A stretch of DNA of 11,260 nt, taken from assembly GCA_964387535.1 (NCBI GenBank), contig CAYLXH010000069.1:1-11260 (forward strand), given 5' to 3'. A program made the translations under genes and the position numbers. The notes beneath the pieces were generated by a model. It worked only from the letters and a program-made list of their open reading frames with translations. It had not been told where the DNA came from and ran no database searches. Each line of letters opens with the position of its first letter. Position 1 is the first letter of the stretch. Source of the stretch: Butyricicoccus_A sp964387535 (GTDB taxonomy: Bacteria > Bacillota > Clostridia > Oscillospirales > Butyricicoccaceae). Of this stretch, positions 1 to 5,645 are shown in pieces.

Positions 1-813
1 ACACAGGCAGTAGCGCGCCGGGTGGGAATCCAGCTCGTCTGCGGAGAGTGTCTGCTTGACCGCCTCCCAGTATGCCTTGGCAGTCGCCATAGAATGGTTG
101 CCGTCGCCGATGGCAAAGTTGAGAAGCGGCAGATCTTCTGTCAATGCATATTTTTTATTAAAGGTCTCGCGATCCTGAAGGGCATCCAGCTTGGAAATGA
201 CCGCATCAGTCAAAACGCCTTCCGGAATGAACCATCCTGTAATATGGCCACCGTGCTGCATCAGATCGGTATCGTATACTTTGTCCAGCGAATCCAACTG
301 ATCAAACAGCGGCTCAATCACGGTTCGCTCGGGGTCGTCGATCAGAATCATGATGTGAGGGATTTCCATGGATGCATGCTCACGGATCTTGAGACGGGGA
401 GGGATGCGATCTTCGACGGTTTTCTCGGTTGGACGGACGAGAGAACGGGAGTTTGCGTGATAGTCATAGGTCTCCAGGTCGATGGCAGCGACCAAACCGC
501 GTCTGGGCACAGAACCACCGGAATAGCGTTCCGTCAGGATAAAGCCGGCGGGAAGTTCAACCAGAGTACCATCTGACAAATAGTGCTGCATTGTTGCATT
601 GATGGCATCAACGCGTGTGGAGACATCGGGTTCTTCCAGGTAAACCTCAGGAAGCGTCAGACGCAGAGTGGATGGTGCGTCCCCGACAATTTGATCCGTT
701 TCTGCCCAGTATTCCGGCTGGGAAGTAAACTGGTCGCAGGCGACGACCGCCCATTTGCTGAGATCCGTATGGTGATTGGGCAGAAGAATTTTTGGTACAG
801 ATACACAAGACAT
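1..813 (-). CDS. DUF1015 family protein (C-terminal part beyond the window)
   Basis: The minus-strand frame is open from the ATG at 813 to the window edge, giving 271 residues without a stop, so the C-terminal part is missing. The product starts MSCVSVPKILLP and carries WAVVACDQFTSQPEYW near residue 21, a hallmark of DUF1015 proteins. The GDGNHS motif followed by ATAKAYWE and HPARY lies near the left edge, also as in that family. DUF1015 is related to ParB/SbnI-type nucleotide-binding folds, and some relatives are free-serine kinases. The biochemical role of bacterial DUF1015 is not settled, and I do not assign one. The start is supported by TGGAGGAATG just upstream and by a good sigma-A promoter. 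It is divergent from the YerC-type gene. Plus-strand frames across 22-918 are shadows of this gene. Confidence 0.9.
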   Translation of the reverse strand, partial: MSCVSVPKILLPNHHTDLSKWAVVACDQFTSQPEYWAETDQIVGDAPSTLRLTLPEVYLEEPDVSTRVDAINATMQHYLSDGTLVELPAGFILTERYSGGSVPRRGLVAAIDLETYDYHANSRSLVRPTEKTVEDRIPPRLKIREHASMEIPHIMILIDDPERTVIEPLFDQLDSLDKVYDTDLMQHGGHITGWFIPEGVLTDAVISKLDALQDRETFNKKYALTEDLPLLNFAIGDGNHSMATAKAYWEAVKQTLSADELDSHPARYCLC

Positions 814-848
814 GGTTGCATTCCTCCAGAGCATTCGGTATGGTTCTC

Positions 849-877
849 ATTATATCGACAAATGCTGCAACATGCAA
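849..877 (-). promoter_or_regulatory. sigma-A promoter of the DUF1015 gene
   Basis: On the minus strand, TTGCAT (872-877) and TATAAT (849-854) are separated by exactly 17 bp. The -10 matches consensus fully and the -35 matches in 4 of 6 positions. It lies about 36 bp upstream of the ATG, leaving a short leader that contains the ribosome binding site. Confidence 0.8.
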
Positions 878-967
878 TTAGTTTTCTGATTTTCATGGAT
901 TCCTACAGAACTGCGTGAAAAGAGAGCGTTTTGTTTGACAAAAAATCAATGGCAGATGATGTTTTCC

Positions 968-996
968 TTTACGAAAGCAATTCAGTGTGGTAAACT
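968..996 (+). promoter_or_regulatory. probable sigma-A promoter of the YerC-type gene
   Basis: TTTACG (968-973) and TAAACT (991-996) are 17 bp apart, with TGTGG just before the -10 that could act as an extended element. The leader would be about 28 nt and holds AGGAAGGAG (1014-1022). A better-looking TTGACA at 935-940 has no convincing -10 at 16-18 bp, so I prefer this pair. Confidence 0.5.
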
Positions 997-1029
997 ATGT
1001 ACAGTTGAGAGACAGGAAGGAGCGAAAAC

Positions 1030-1338
1030 ATGGCAAAGTTTATGAACCGGGAGCCGAGTCTCGCATTATACAAAGCGATCCTCCAGCTCAAGGATTTGGA
1101 TGAGTGTCAGAAGTTTTTTGAGGACGTCTGCACTGTGACCGAAATGCGCTCCATGGAGCAACGGTATGATGTTGCTGTTCTTCTTAGTCAGGGAAAAATT
1201 TATCATGATATTTTAAATCAGACAGGAGCCAGCAGTGCAACGATCAGCCGTGTCAGCCGGATGCTGAGTTTTGGTACTGGTGTCCTGAAAAGCTATGCGG
1301 AACGGGAACTGGGAGAACAGGAAGAAACGTCGGAGTAA
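1030..1338 (+). CDS. YerC/YecD family TrpR-related DNA-binding protein
   Basis: This 102-residue protein belongs to the TrpR superfamily group represented by Bacillus YerC/YecD. The recognisable stretches are FFEDVCTVTEMRSMEQRYDVA near residues 30-50 and a helix-turn-helix at about residues 53-80 (LLSQGKIYHDILNQTGASSATISRVSRML). The length is typical of the family. Such proteins are predicted transcription regulators with no established ligand or target. There is no trp gene nearby, so tryptophan regulation should not be assumed. The ATG at 1030 has AGGAAGGAG seven bases upstream. The gene is a single-cistron unit with its own promoter and a strong terminator, divergent from the DUF1015 gene. 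Confidence 0.9.
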   Translation: MAKFMNREPSLALYKAILQLKDLDECQKFFEDVCTVTEMRSMEQRYDVAVLLSQGKIYHDILNQTGASSATISRVSRMLSFGTGVLKSYAERELGEQEETSE

Positions 1339-1343
1339 TTAGG

Positions 1344-1377
1344 TGCCGTGTATGGATTTCCATGCACGGCAATTTTT
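1344..1377 (+). terminator. intrinsic terminator after the YerC-type gene
   Basis: TGCCGTGTATGG (1344-1355) pairs with CCATGCACGGCA (1360-1371) with one T-G wobble and a 4-nt loop. The stem is followed by A and five T (1373-1377). It lies six bases after the stop codon. Confidence 0.85.
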
Positions 1378-1403
1378 GTGTTCGTTGATTCGACATGTTT
1401 TTC

Positions 1404-1432
1404 GCATAGTTGCGAAGTTTCGGCACATACTA
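1404..1432 (+). promoter_or_regulatory. sigma-G (forespore) type promoter of the SASP gene
   Basis: GCATA (1404-1408) and CATACTA (1426-1432) are 17 bp apart. Both boxes fit the known sigma-G consensus (GHATR and CATnHTA), and no good sigma-A pair is present here. SASP genes are classical sigma-G targets, so motif and gene identity agree. The leader would be roughly 35 nt. Confidence 0.7.
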
Positions 1433-1472
1433 CAATCACAGGAAACGAACCGAACGAAAAGGAGAGAATGAT

Positions 1473-1670
1473 ATGTCGAACAAGAGCAATGAATTGAATG
1501 TACCGGAAGCACGCGCCGCAATGGATCGTTTTAAGATGGAAGCAGCCCGCGAGGTCGGCGTTGATCTGAAGGAAGGCTACAATGGTGAAATGACTGCGCG
1601 TCAAGCTGGTTCCATTGGCGGTCAGATGGTCAAGAAGATGATCGAAGCGTACGAGCAGAGCATGAAGTAA
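1473..1670 (+). CDS. alpha/beta-type small acid-soluble spore protein (SASP)
   Basis: This 65-residue protein binds and protects DNA in the dormant spore core and is degraded at germination. It has the two conserved alpha/beta SASP blocks. The first is RFKMEAAREVGVDLKEGYNG, which contains the region cleaved by the germination protease GPR. The second is MTARQAGSIGGQMVKKMIEAYE. The start MSNKSNELNVPEAR is chosen because AAAAGGAGAG lies just upstream. The frame stays open to 1410, but the extra 21 residues are unlike a SASP and would start inside the promoter. The residue before the conserved Ala in the GPR site is Ala here (E-A-A) where Ile, Val or Phe is more usual. It is one gene in its own unit, convergent with queF. 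Confidence 0.95.
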   Translation: MSNKSNELNVPEARAAMDRFKMEAAREVGVDLKEGYNGEMTARQAGSIGGQMVKKMIEAYEQSMK

Positions 1671-1680
1671 TCAGCAGGAA

Positions 1681-1712
1681 AGAAGCCAGAATCCAAGCGG
1701 ATTCTGGCTTCT
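1681..1712. terminator. hairpin between the convergent SASP and queF genes
   Basis: A perfect 14-bp inverted repeat, AGAAGCCAGAATCC (1681-1694) and GGATTCTGGCTTCT (1699-1712), has a 4-nt loop. It sits between the two stop codons and so could end transcription in both directions. Neither side has a real T-run (only TTTCC on the minus-strand side), so efficiency is uncertain. Confidence 0.6.
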
Positions 1713-1720
1713 GCATGTTG

Positions 1721-2212
1721 TTAGCGGTTGTCTACTTTTTCGGGATAGAGATCATGATGGGACAAACGGTCCCAGGCAATCTGCTCCCACTTTGTACCAG
1801 GCTTTCCATAATTGCAGTATGGATCAATGGAAATACCGCCACGGGGGGTGAACTTTCCCCAGATTTCGATATATTTGGGATCCATAAGCGCGATTAGGTC
1901 GTTCATAATAATGTTCACGCAATCTTCGTGAAAATCTCCATGATTGCGGAAACTGAACAAATACAGCTTGAGCGACTTGCTCTCTACCATCCGTTCTCCA
2001 GGAACATAAGAAATGGTTATGGTAGCAAAGTCGGGCTGTCCTGTGATGGGACACAGACTGGTAAATTCCGGACAGTTAAATTTGACAAAATAATCGCGAT
2101 CCGGGTGCTTGTTGACAAAGGTTTCTAATACTTCCGGAGCGTAATCGTCACGGTATTGCGTGTGCTGGTTTCCGAGTAATGTGATTCCTTCGGTTTCAGT
2201 TCTTCCGGTCAT
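1721..2212 (-). CDS. queF: NADPH-dependent 7-cyano-7-deazaguanine reductase QueF
   Basis: QueF reduces the nitrile of preQ0 to the aminomethyl group of preQ1 with two NADPH, in the cytosol. The 163-residue length fits the short, single-domain type I enzyme of Gram-positives. The active-site region FNCPEFTSLCPITGQPDFA is present. Cys54 should form the thioimide with preQ0, and Asp61 is the matching acid (Cys55 and Asp62 in Bacillus subtilis QueF). The QueF motif ESKSLKLY lies at residues 77-84. The start at 2212 follows AAAGGAGACTGAGG and is only 2 nt after the queC stop, so the two are probably translated together. It is the last gene of the queDE-folE-queCF operon and makes the operon's end product. 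Confidence 0.96.
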   Translation of the reverse strand: MTGRTETEGITLLGNQHTQYRDDYAPEVLETFVNKHPDRDYFVKFNCPEFTSLCPITGQPDFATITISYVPGERMVESKSLKLYLFSFRNHGDFHEDCVNIIMNDLIALMDPKYIEIWGKFTPRGGISIDPYCNYGKPGTKWEQIAWDRLSHHDLYPEKVDNR

Positions 2213-2214
2213 CC

Positions 2215-2904
2215 TCAGTCTCCTTTCAGGGCAGGGTCTTGCACATGGTTTGCGGCAAATGCTGCGGCGCGGTCACGACAGGTACCACAGACCCCGCAGG
2301 GGTGCTCGTCGCCCTCGTAGCAGCTCCAGGTTAGTTCATATGGTACGTTCAGGCTGAGTCCGAGCTTGACGACTTCGGCCTTGTTCATTTGAACAAAAGG
2401 AGCTTCAATGTGCAGCTGTTTGCCGCTGCCAACATAAATGGCTTCATTCATTGCCGCGTTGAAGGCATCGCTGCAGTCCGGATAAGCATTGCCGGCGGCG
2501 TCGTCACTATGTGCACCGTAAAAGATGACATCACACTGCAGGGACAGGGCAATGCTGGCAGCGCTGGACAAAAACAGTCCGTTGCGGAACGGCACATAGG
2601 TAGACACCGGGCTGCCGCTCGTTTTTTTCAGCTGCTCTGCATATGATTCCTTCGGGATTTCTGACTCAGAACCCGTGAGAAGGGAACAAGTTGTATCATA
2701 ACGGAAGATCTCAGACAGGTTTAATTCCAGCAATTCAATCTGATAATACCGGGCAACGGCGCGGGCGGATTCAATTTCCTTGGAATGTTTCTGTCCATAG
2801 GTGATAGAAAGAGCGGTAACATTTTCTCTGCCATAGCGGTCGATGGCAAGTCCGAGACAGGTTGTACTGTCAATACCGCCGCTGGATAATACAAGAGCTT
2901 TCAT
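2215..2904 (-). CDS. queC: 7-cyano-7-deazaguanine synthase QueC
   Basis: QueC converts 7-carboxy-7-deazaguanine to preQ0 using ATP and ammonia. This 229-residue protein starts with the PP-loop ATP pyrophosphatase motif SSGGIDST (residues 7-14). Near the C-terminus it has the four zinc-binding cysteines typical of QueC, Cys195, Cys203, Cys206 and Cys209 (CGVCGTC). Other family signatures are YVPFRNGLFLS near residue 103 and YGAHSDDAAGNAYPDC near residue 129. The start at 2904 is preceded by AAGGAGTATCCTC. It lies 13 nt after folE and 2 nt before queF. Confidence 0.97.
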   Translation of the reverse strand: MKALVLSSGGIDSTTCLGLAIDRYGRENVTALSITYGQKHSKEIESARAVARYYQIELLELNLSEIFRYDTTCSLLTGSESEIPKESYAEQLKKTSGSPVSTYVPFRNGLFLSSAASIALSLQCDVIFYGAHSDDAAGNAYPDCSDAFNAAMNEAIYVGSGKQLHIEAPFVQMNKAEVVKLGLSLNVPYELTWSCYEGDEHPCGVCGTCRDRAAAFAANHVQDPALKGD

Positions 2905-2917
2905 GAGGATACTCCTT

Positions 2918-3496
2918 TCAGCCGCGCAGCTGAAGCTGCAGGGCGGAATCTGTGCGGAATTTACCGCGCAGCGTCGTTGTGGTGGTTTTGGCGTTGGCCT
3001 GTCGGATACCGCGGGCAGTCATGCAGCTGTGGGAGCCCTGAATCAGGACGGCAACGTCCTCAGAACCGGTGACCAGCTGCATAATCTGGGCAATATCGGT
3101 ACCAATGCGTTCCTGAAGTTGCAGCCGTTTGCTGACCATATCGGCGATGCGGGCGATTTTGCTCAGACCAATTACTTTGCCATTGGGAATGTAGGCGACA
3201 GTTGCAGTCATATCATACATCAGCGCGATGTGATGCTCACAATAGCTGAACAGCTGAATATCGCGCACGACGACCATGTCATGGGAGTCCGTGACGAAAT
3301 CCATTTCATCCTGAAACGTTTTATCGAACATTTGAGCAATCTGTTCGTTGGTGTATTGCATTCCTTCAAATACTTCAAGATACATTCGGGCGACTCGGTC
3401 CGGTGTGTCCTTTAGCCCTTCGCGGTCGGGATCATCTCCCAAAGCGACCAATAGACTGCGGATGTGTTTTTTAATTGCTTCTGTATCAATAGCCAT
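2918..3496 (-). CDS. folE: GTP cyclohydrolase I FolE
   Basis: FolE opens the GTP ring to make 7,8-dihydroneopterin triphosphate, the first step of both folate and preQ1 synthesis. The 192-residue length is normal. Catalytic elements are conserved: CEHH with Cys86 and His89 as zinc ligands and His88 in catalysis, and HSCMTARG with His156 and the third zinc ligand Cys158. The region around them is divergent from classical FolE: KRLQLQERIGTDI replaces the usual KRPQVQERL, and IRQANAKTTTTTLRG follows the active site. Its place between queE and queC suggests that it mainly supplies H2NTP to QueD, though it could also serve folate. The start follows TAAAGGAGC. Confidence 0.95.
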   Translation of the reverse strand: MAIDTEAIKKHIRSLLVALGDDPDREGLKDTPDRVARMYLEVFEGMQYTNEQIAQMFDKTFQDEMDFVTDSHDMVVVRDIQLFSYCEHHIALMYDMTATVAYIPNGKVIGLSKIARIADMVSKRLQLQERIGTDIAQIMQLVTGSEDVAVLIQGSHSCMTARGIRQANAKTTTTTLRGKFRTDSALQLQLRG

Positions 3497-3525
3497 AGTG
3501 TGCTCCTTTATTGTAAACTGCTTGA

Positions 3526-4191
3526 TTAGACACCGCGGGCATTCGGGTCCCAGATGAACTTGTGCATCTGGAGCTGCAGCGTTACCCGATTCATTGTATG
3601 CTGTGTCATAAAGGATACGATGTCAGCTGGTTGTATTTTGCCAAAGACCGGGCTCAAATAAACGTGACAGCGATCGGTCAGCTGGTATTGCGAAATGATT
3701 TCCTGAGCGCGAAGCAGATCGCTCTGCGAGCTGACCACGAATTTTATGGTGTCCACAGGGCGGAGCAGCGGGAGGTTGGAAAGGCACATGTGCTGCTCCA
3801 TGCCGCTTCCAGGCAGCTTGTAATCCATCGTAACGGTTACCTGTGGAATGTTCAGCAGAGAGGAAAGATTTTTGCTTCCATTGGTTTCGATCTCTGTGTG
3901 CAAAGAGGGTTCCTGAGATAGGAGAGACAGGAGTTCAGGAAGATGGGGCTGACACAGTGGTTCCCCGCCGGTGAGCGTGACTCGATGGATACCGGTAGCG
4001 AGGACAGCATCCCGGATTTGCTGTGCAGTCATGAGTGTATGCGGGGTGTCCGGTTGATTGGCCCATAGCGTGTCACAATAAGAACAGTGAAGATTACATC
4101 CACAAAATCGGACAAAAACAGCCAACTGACCCGCCGAAAGACCTTCCCCATTGATGCTGGTGAACAGCTCTGCCACGGGAAAGTACGCCAT
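3526..4191 (-). CDS. queE: 7-carboxy-7-deazaguanine synthase QueE (radical SAM)
   Basis: QueE rearranges 6-carboxytetrahydropterin into 7-carboxy-7-deazaguanine with a 4Fe-4S cluster, SAM and Mg2+. Using the start MAYFPVAELFTSINGEG the protein has 221 residues. The cluster motif C-x3-C-x2-C is Cys32, Cys36 and Cys39 (GCNLHCSYCDT), with an extra Cys at 30. GGEP lies at residues 75-78 and ETNGS further on. I chose the ATG at 4191 because it overlaps the queD stop as TAATG, typical of coupled translation. An in-frame ATG at 4227 would add 12 residues inside queD that are not family-like. folE follows after 29 nt. Confidence 0.95.
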   Translation of the reverse strand: MAYFPVAELFTSINGEGLSAGQLAVFVRFCGCNLHCSYCDTLWANQPDTPHTLMTAQQIRDAVLATGIHRVTLTGGEPLCQPHLPELLSLLSQEPSLHTEIETNGSKNLSSLLNIPQVTVTMDYKLPGSGMEQHMCLSNLPLLRPVDTIKFVVSSQSDLLRAQEIISQYQLTDRCHVYLSPVFGKIQPADIVSFMTQHTMNRVTLQLQMHKFIWDPNARGV

Positions 4192-4625
4192 TATCCAATC
4201 ACTTCCTCTCGAAGATATTCTGCACAATTTGTTTCTGTTTCGTATACAAGGCAGCGACAGACCGAGTAACCCAATGAGGTCATCTGGTCAAAAAAGTAAC
4301 GTGCAAAATTTTCCGCTGTGGGGCGAAATGGGATCTCTGTGAGTGAGAAATTTTCTGCGCGGAGCATGCTGCACAGAGCAGGGGAAAGAGAACCTTGTTC
4401 GATGATCAGCGTATGGTCAAAGCGATCGATGACGGTTCGAAGATCGCGTTTGAGATCTGAGAAGTCAATGAGCATTCCGTTTTGCTGCAGGTCGGTCTTG
4501 AGCTCTGCTCCGTCGGTTTCCAAAACGACGCGCCAGTGATGTCCGTGAATGTTGTGACATTTTCCCTGATAGTGTGCCAGAAAGTGCGCGGCATCAAACG
4601 AGTGCTCCGTTTTTAATCGATACAT
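4191..4625 (-). CDS. queD: 6-carboxy-5,6,7,8-tetrahydropterin synthase QueD
   Basis: QueD converts 7,8-dihydroneopterin triphosphate to 6-carboxytetrahydropterin, the second step of preQ1 synthesis. The 144-residue protein has the zinc ligands His14, His27 and His29 and the catalytic Cys23 (KCHNIHGHHW). The family also shows FDHTL, RPTAENFARYFFDQM and ETETNCAEY, all present here. It is the first gene of the que operon. The start at 4625 has AAAGGAGA seven bases upstream, and an intrinsic terminator sits directly before that site, so expression needs readthrough. The stop overlaps the queE start by one base. Confidence 0.95.
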   Translation of the reverse strand: MYRLKTEHSFDAAHFLAHYQGKCHNIHGHHWRVVLETDGAELKTDLQQNGMLIDFSDLKRDLRTVIDRFDHTLIIEQGSLSPALCSMLRAENFSLTEIPFRPTAENFARYFFDQMTSLGYSVCRCLVYETETNCAEYLREEVIG

Positions 4626-4643
4626 AAAACGTCTCCTTTAAAC

Positions 4644-4674
4644 AAAAAAACAGGCATTCCGGGCGGAATGCCTG
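4644..4674 (-). terminator. attenuator terminator before queD
   Basis: CAGGCATTCC (4674-4665) and GGAATGCCTG (4660-4651) form a perfect 10-bp stem with loop GCCC, followed by seven T (4650-4644). It stands downstream of the operon's own promoter and only a few bases before the queD ribosome binding site, so it acts as a conditional leader terminator and not as the end of the aroD transcript. Confidence 0.9.
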
Positions 4675-4695
4675 CAGGTATCGTGCAGACAGCCC
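4661..4695 (-). promoter_or_regulatory. antiterminator of the que leader
   Basis: TGTCTGCA (4691-4684) pairs with TGCAGGCA (4676-4669) over 8 bp with one wobble and a 7-nt loop. GGGC (4695-4692) can add four pairs with GCCC (4664-4661) across a 4-nt bulge. The helix uses the 5' arm and loop of the terminator, so the two exclude each other. It also uses the G residues that end the A-rich tail, which links its stability to folding of the upstream motif. Confidence 0.55.
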
Positions 4696-4742
4696 TAGTT
4701 TTATTTATAGACAGGATGGTGCAAATGAACTGTCTTGAAATG

Positions 4743-4771
4743 AGTATACGCGTTGAGCATAAAAAAGTCAA
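4743..4771 (-). promoter_or_regulatory. sigma-A promoter of the que operon
   Basis: TTGACT (4766-4771) and TATACT (4743-4748) are 17 bp apart, each matching consensus in 5 of 6 positions. It lies between the aroD terminator and the que leader, giving the operon its own transcription unit with a start near 4736. Confidence 0.88.
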
Positions 4772-4772
4772 G

Positions 4773-4800
4773 AAAAAGGGCCGCTTCCGGGAGGGAAGCG
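4773..4800 (-). terminator. terminator of the pap2-aroD operon
   Basis: CGCTTCC (4800-4794) and GGAAGCG (4788-4782) form a 7-bp stem with a 5-nt loop, followed on the minus strand by GCCC and five T (4777-4773). The stem ends about 65 nt after the aroD stop and just before the que promoter. Confidence 0.65.
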
Positions 4801-4864
4801 ATGGATTTTGCTGGACAACACAGGATGGATGGAGTATCGTCGTTGATGGAATCAAATACCGATA

Positions 4865-5626
4865 CTACTGTGGGAAACCATGCACGGTGTTCAGAATCTG
4901 CTGGAGAGTATCGGCGGGGATTTGTCCGGGAGCGGAAGCGAGCCCTGCCGCACCAAAGGTGACAGAGGATCCAAAGGTTTCTCCAGCCATACGGCTGATG
5001 ACACCGAGCTGCCCCATGGACATGGTGATCAGTGGCTGGGTGCATACTTGGTGAGCCTGCTGTGTTGCTGACAGCAGAGTGAGGACATCCTGTGCGGATT
5101 GCGGCATGACAGCGATTTTGAGAATGTCACCTCCCAGTTCCTGTGCACGCAGCAGACGGGAAAGAATCTCATTCTGCGGTGGCGTCTCGAAGAAATTATG
5201 ATTGGATACGACCACTGCGGTTTCACATTCATGAGCCTGTGCAATCATGGTGCGTACGACGTCGTCGCCGCGAAACAGTTCTACATCAATGGCATCGGCT
5301 AGCCGATGTTGTGCGACAAAGGCATTCAAACGGATGTAGTCGAGGTCGGAAATCGAGCGCTCTCCGCCTTCCTCTTTGGTTCGAAAGGTGAATAGGAGCG
5401 GTGTATCTCCTAAGATCTGGCGGAGACGGACGGCACAGGCTGCCACTTCCTGGAGATCATGGACGGAGGAAAACCAGTCAGCCCGCCATTCAATCAGATC
5501 AAAAGGATAGTCGAGACAGTGTGATGCCTGACGACAAATCTCTTCTTGTGTATTCCCCACAATGGGAAGACAGAGTTTCGGCATACCGTTGCCGATGGAA
5601 ATATGTCGCAATAAAACAGTATTCAT
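4865..5626 (-). CDS. aroD: type I 3-dehydroquinate dehydratase AroD
   Basis: AroD removes water from 3-dehydroquinate through a Schiff base on lysine, step three of the shikimate pathway. With the start MNTVLLRHISIGNGMPKLCLPIVG the protein has 253 residues, the usual type I length. Known active-site residues then fall at the same numbers as in the Salmonella enzyme: Glu46 and Arg48 in EWRAD, Arg82 and Glu86 in FRTKEEGG, His143 and the Schiff-base Lys170 in DILKIAVMP. His143 sits in SNHNF, where SYHDF is more usual. The C-terminal FGAAGLASAPGQI is also conserved. The frame continues to 5749, but those 41 residues overlap the PAP2 gene and lack homology; AGAAGAG precedes the chosen ATG. It is 19 nt after the PAP2 stop and lies apart from other shikimate genes. 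Confidence 0.95.
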   Translation of the reverse strand: MNTVLLRHISIGNGMPKLCLPIVGNTQEEICRQASHCLDYPFDLIEWRADWFSSVHDLQEVAACAVRLRQILGDTPLLFTFRTKEEGGERSISDLDYIRLNAFVAQHRLADAIDVELFRGDDVVRTMIAQAHECETAVVVSNHNFFETPPQNEILSRLLRAQELGGDILKIAVMPQSAQDVLTLLSATQQAHQVCTQPLITMSMGQLGVISRMAGETFGSSVTFGAAGLASAPGQIPADTLQQILNTVHGFPQ

Positions 5627-5645
5627 AATATTCTCTTCTTTCTGA

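Larger units (their letters stand above)
4644..4736 (-). promoter_or_regulatory. que operon leader, candidate preQ1-I type riboswitch (transcription attenuation)
   Basis: The leader runs from a predicted start near 4736 to the T-run at 4650-4644. AGACAG (4735-4730) pairs with CTGTCT (4714-4709) as P1. A C (4715) directly precedes the 3' strand, where preQ1-I aptamers hold the ligand-pairing C. After P1 comes an A-rich tail ending AAAACTAGGG (4702-4693), close to the known preQ1-I tail. The loop after P1 starts TTC, as in the B. subtilis aptamer, but is 2-3 nt longer than classical examples. The pseudoknot helix P2 is weak: G4722-C4698 and U4724-A4696 can pair, with U4723 opposite U4697. Antiterminator and terminator lie downstream. 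The operon makes preQ1, so feedback by preQ1 fits. The leader is clearly attenuator-like; the aptamer class is less sure. Confidence 0.6.

Noticed and set aside
22..918. Two plus-strand open frames of 184 and 111 residues
   Set aside because: They lie opposite the DUF1015 gene, whose minus-strand frame has clear family motifs, a promoter and a ribosome binding site. The plus-strand products have no recognisable features.
935..963. TTGACA at 935-940 as the -35 of the YerC-type gene
   Set aside because: The bases at 16-18 bp downstream (around GATGTT) match the -10 poorly. The TTTACG/TAAACT pair closer to the gene is better overall.
2843..3415. Plus-strand open frame of 190 residues
   Set aside because: It is antisense to folE and the start of queC, both of which have intact catalytic motifs.
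4644..4736. preQ1-II or preQ1-III class for the que leader
   Set aside because: The long stems that define those classes are absent, and the sequence is far too short and unlike what I recall of them. Only the preQ1-I-like P1 and tail are seen.
4668..5054. Plus-strand open frame of 128 residues
   Set aside because: It runs through the que leader, the que promoter and the 3' part of aroD on the other strand. It has no ribosome binding site or homology that I can see.
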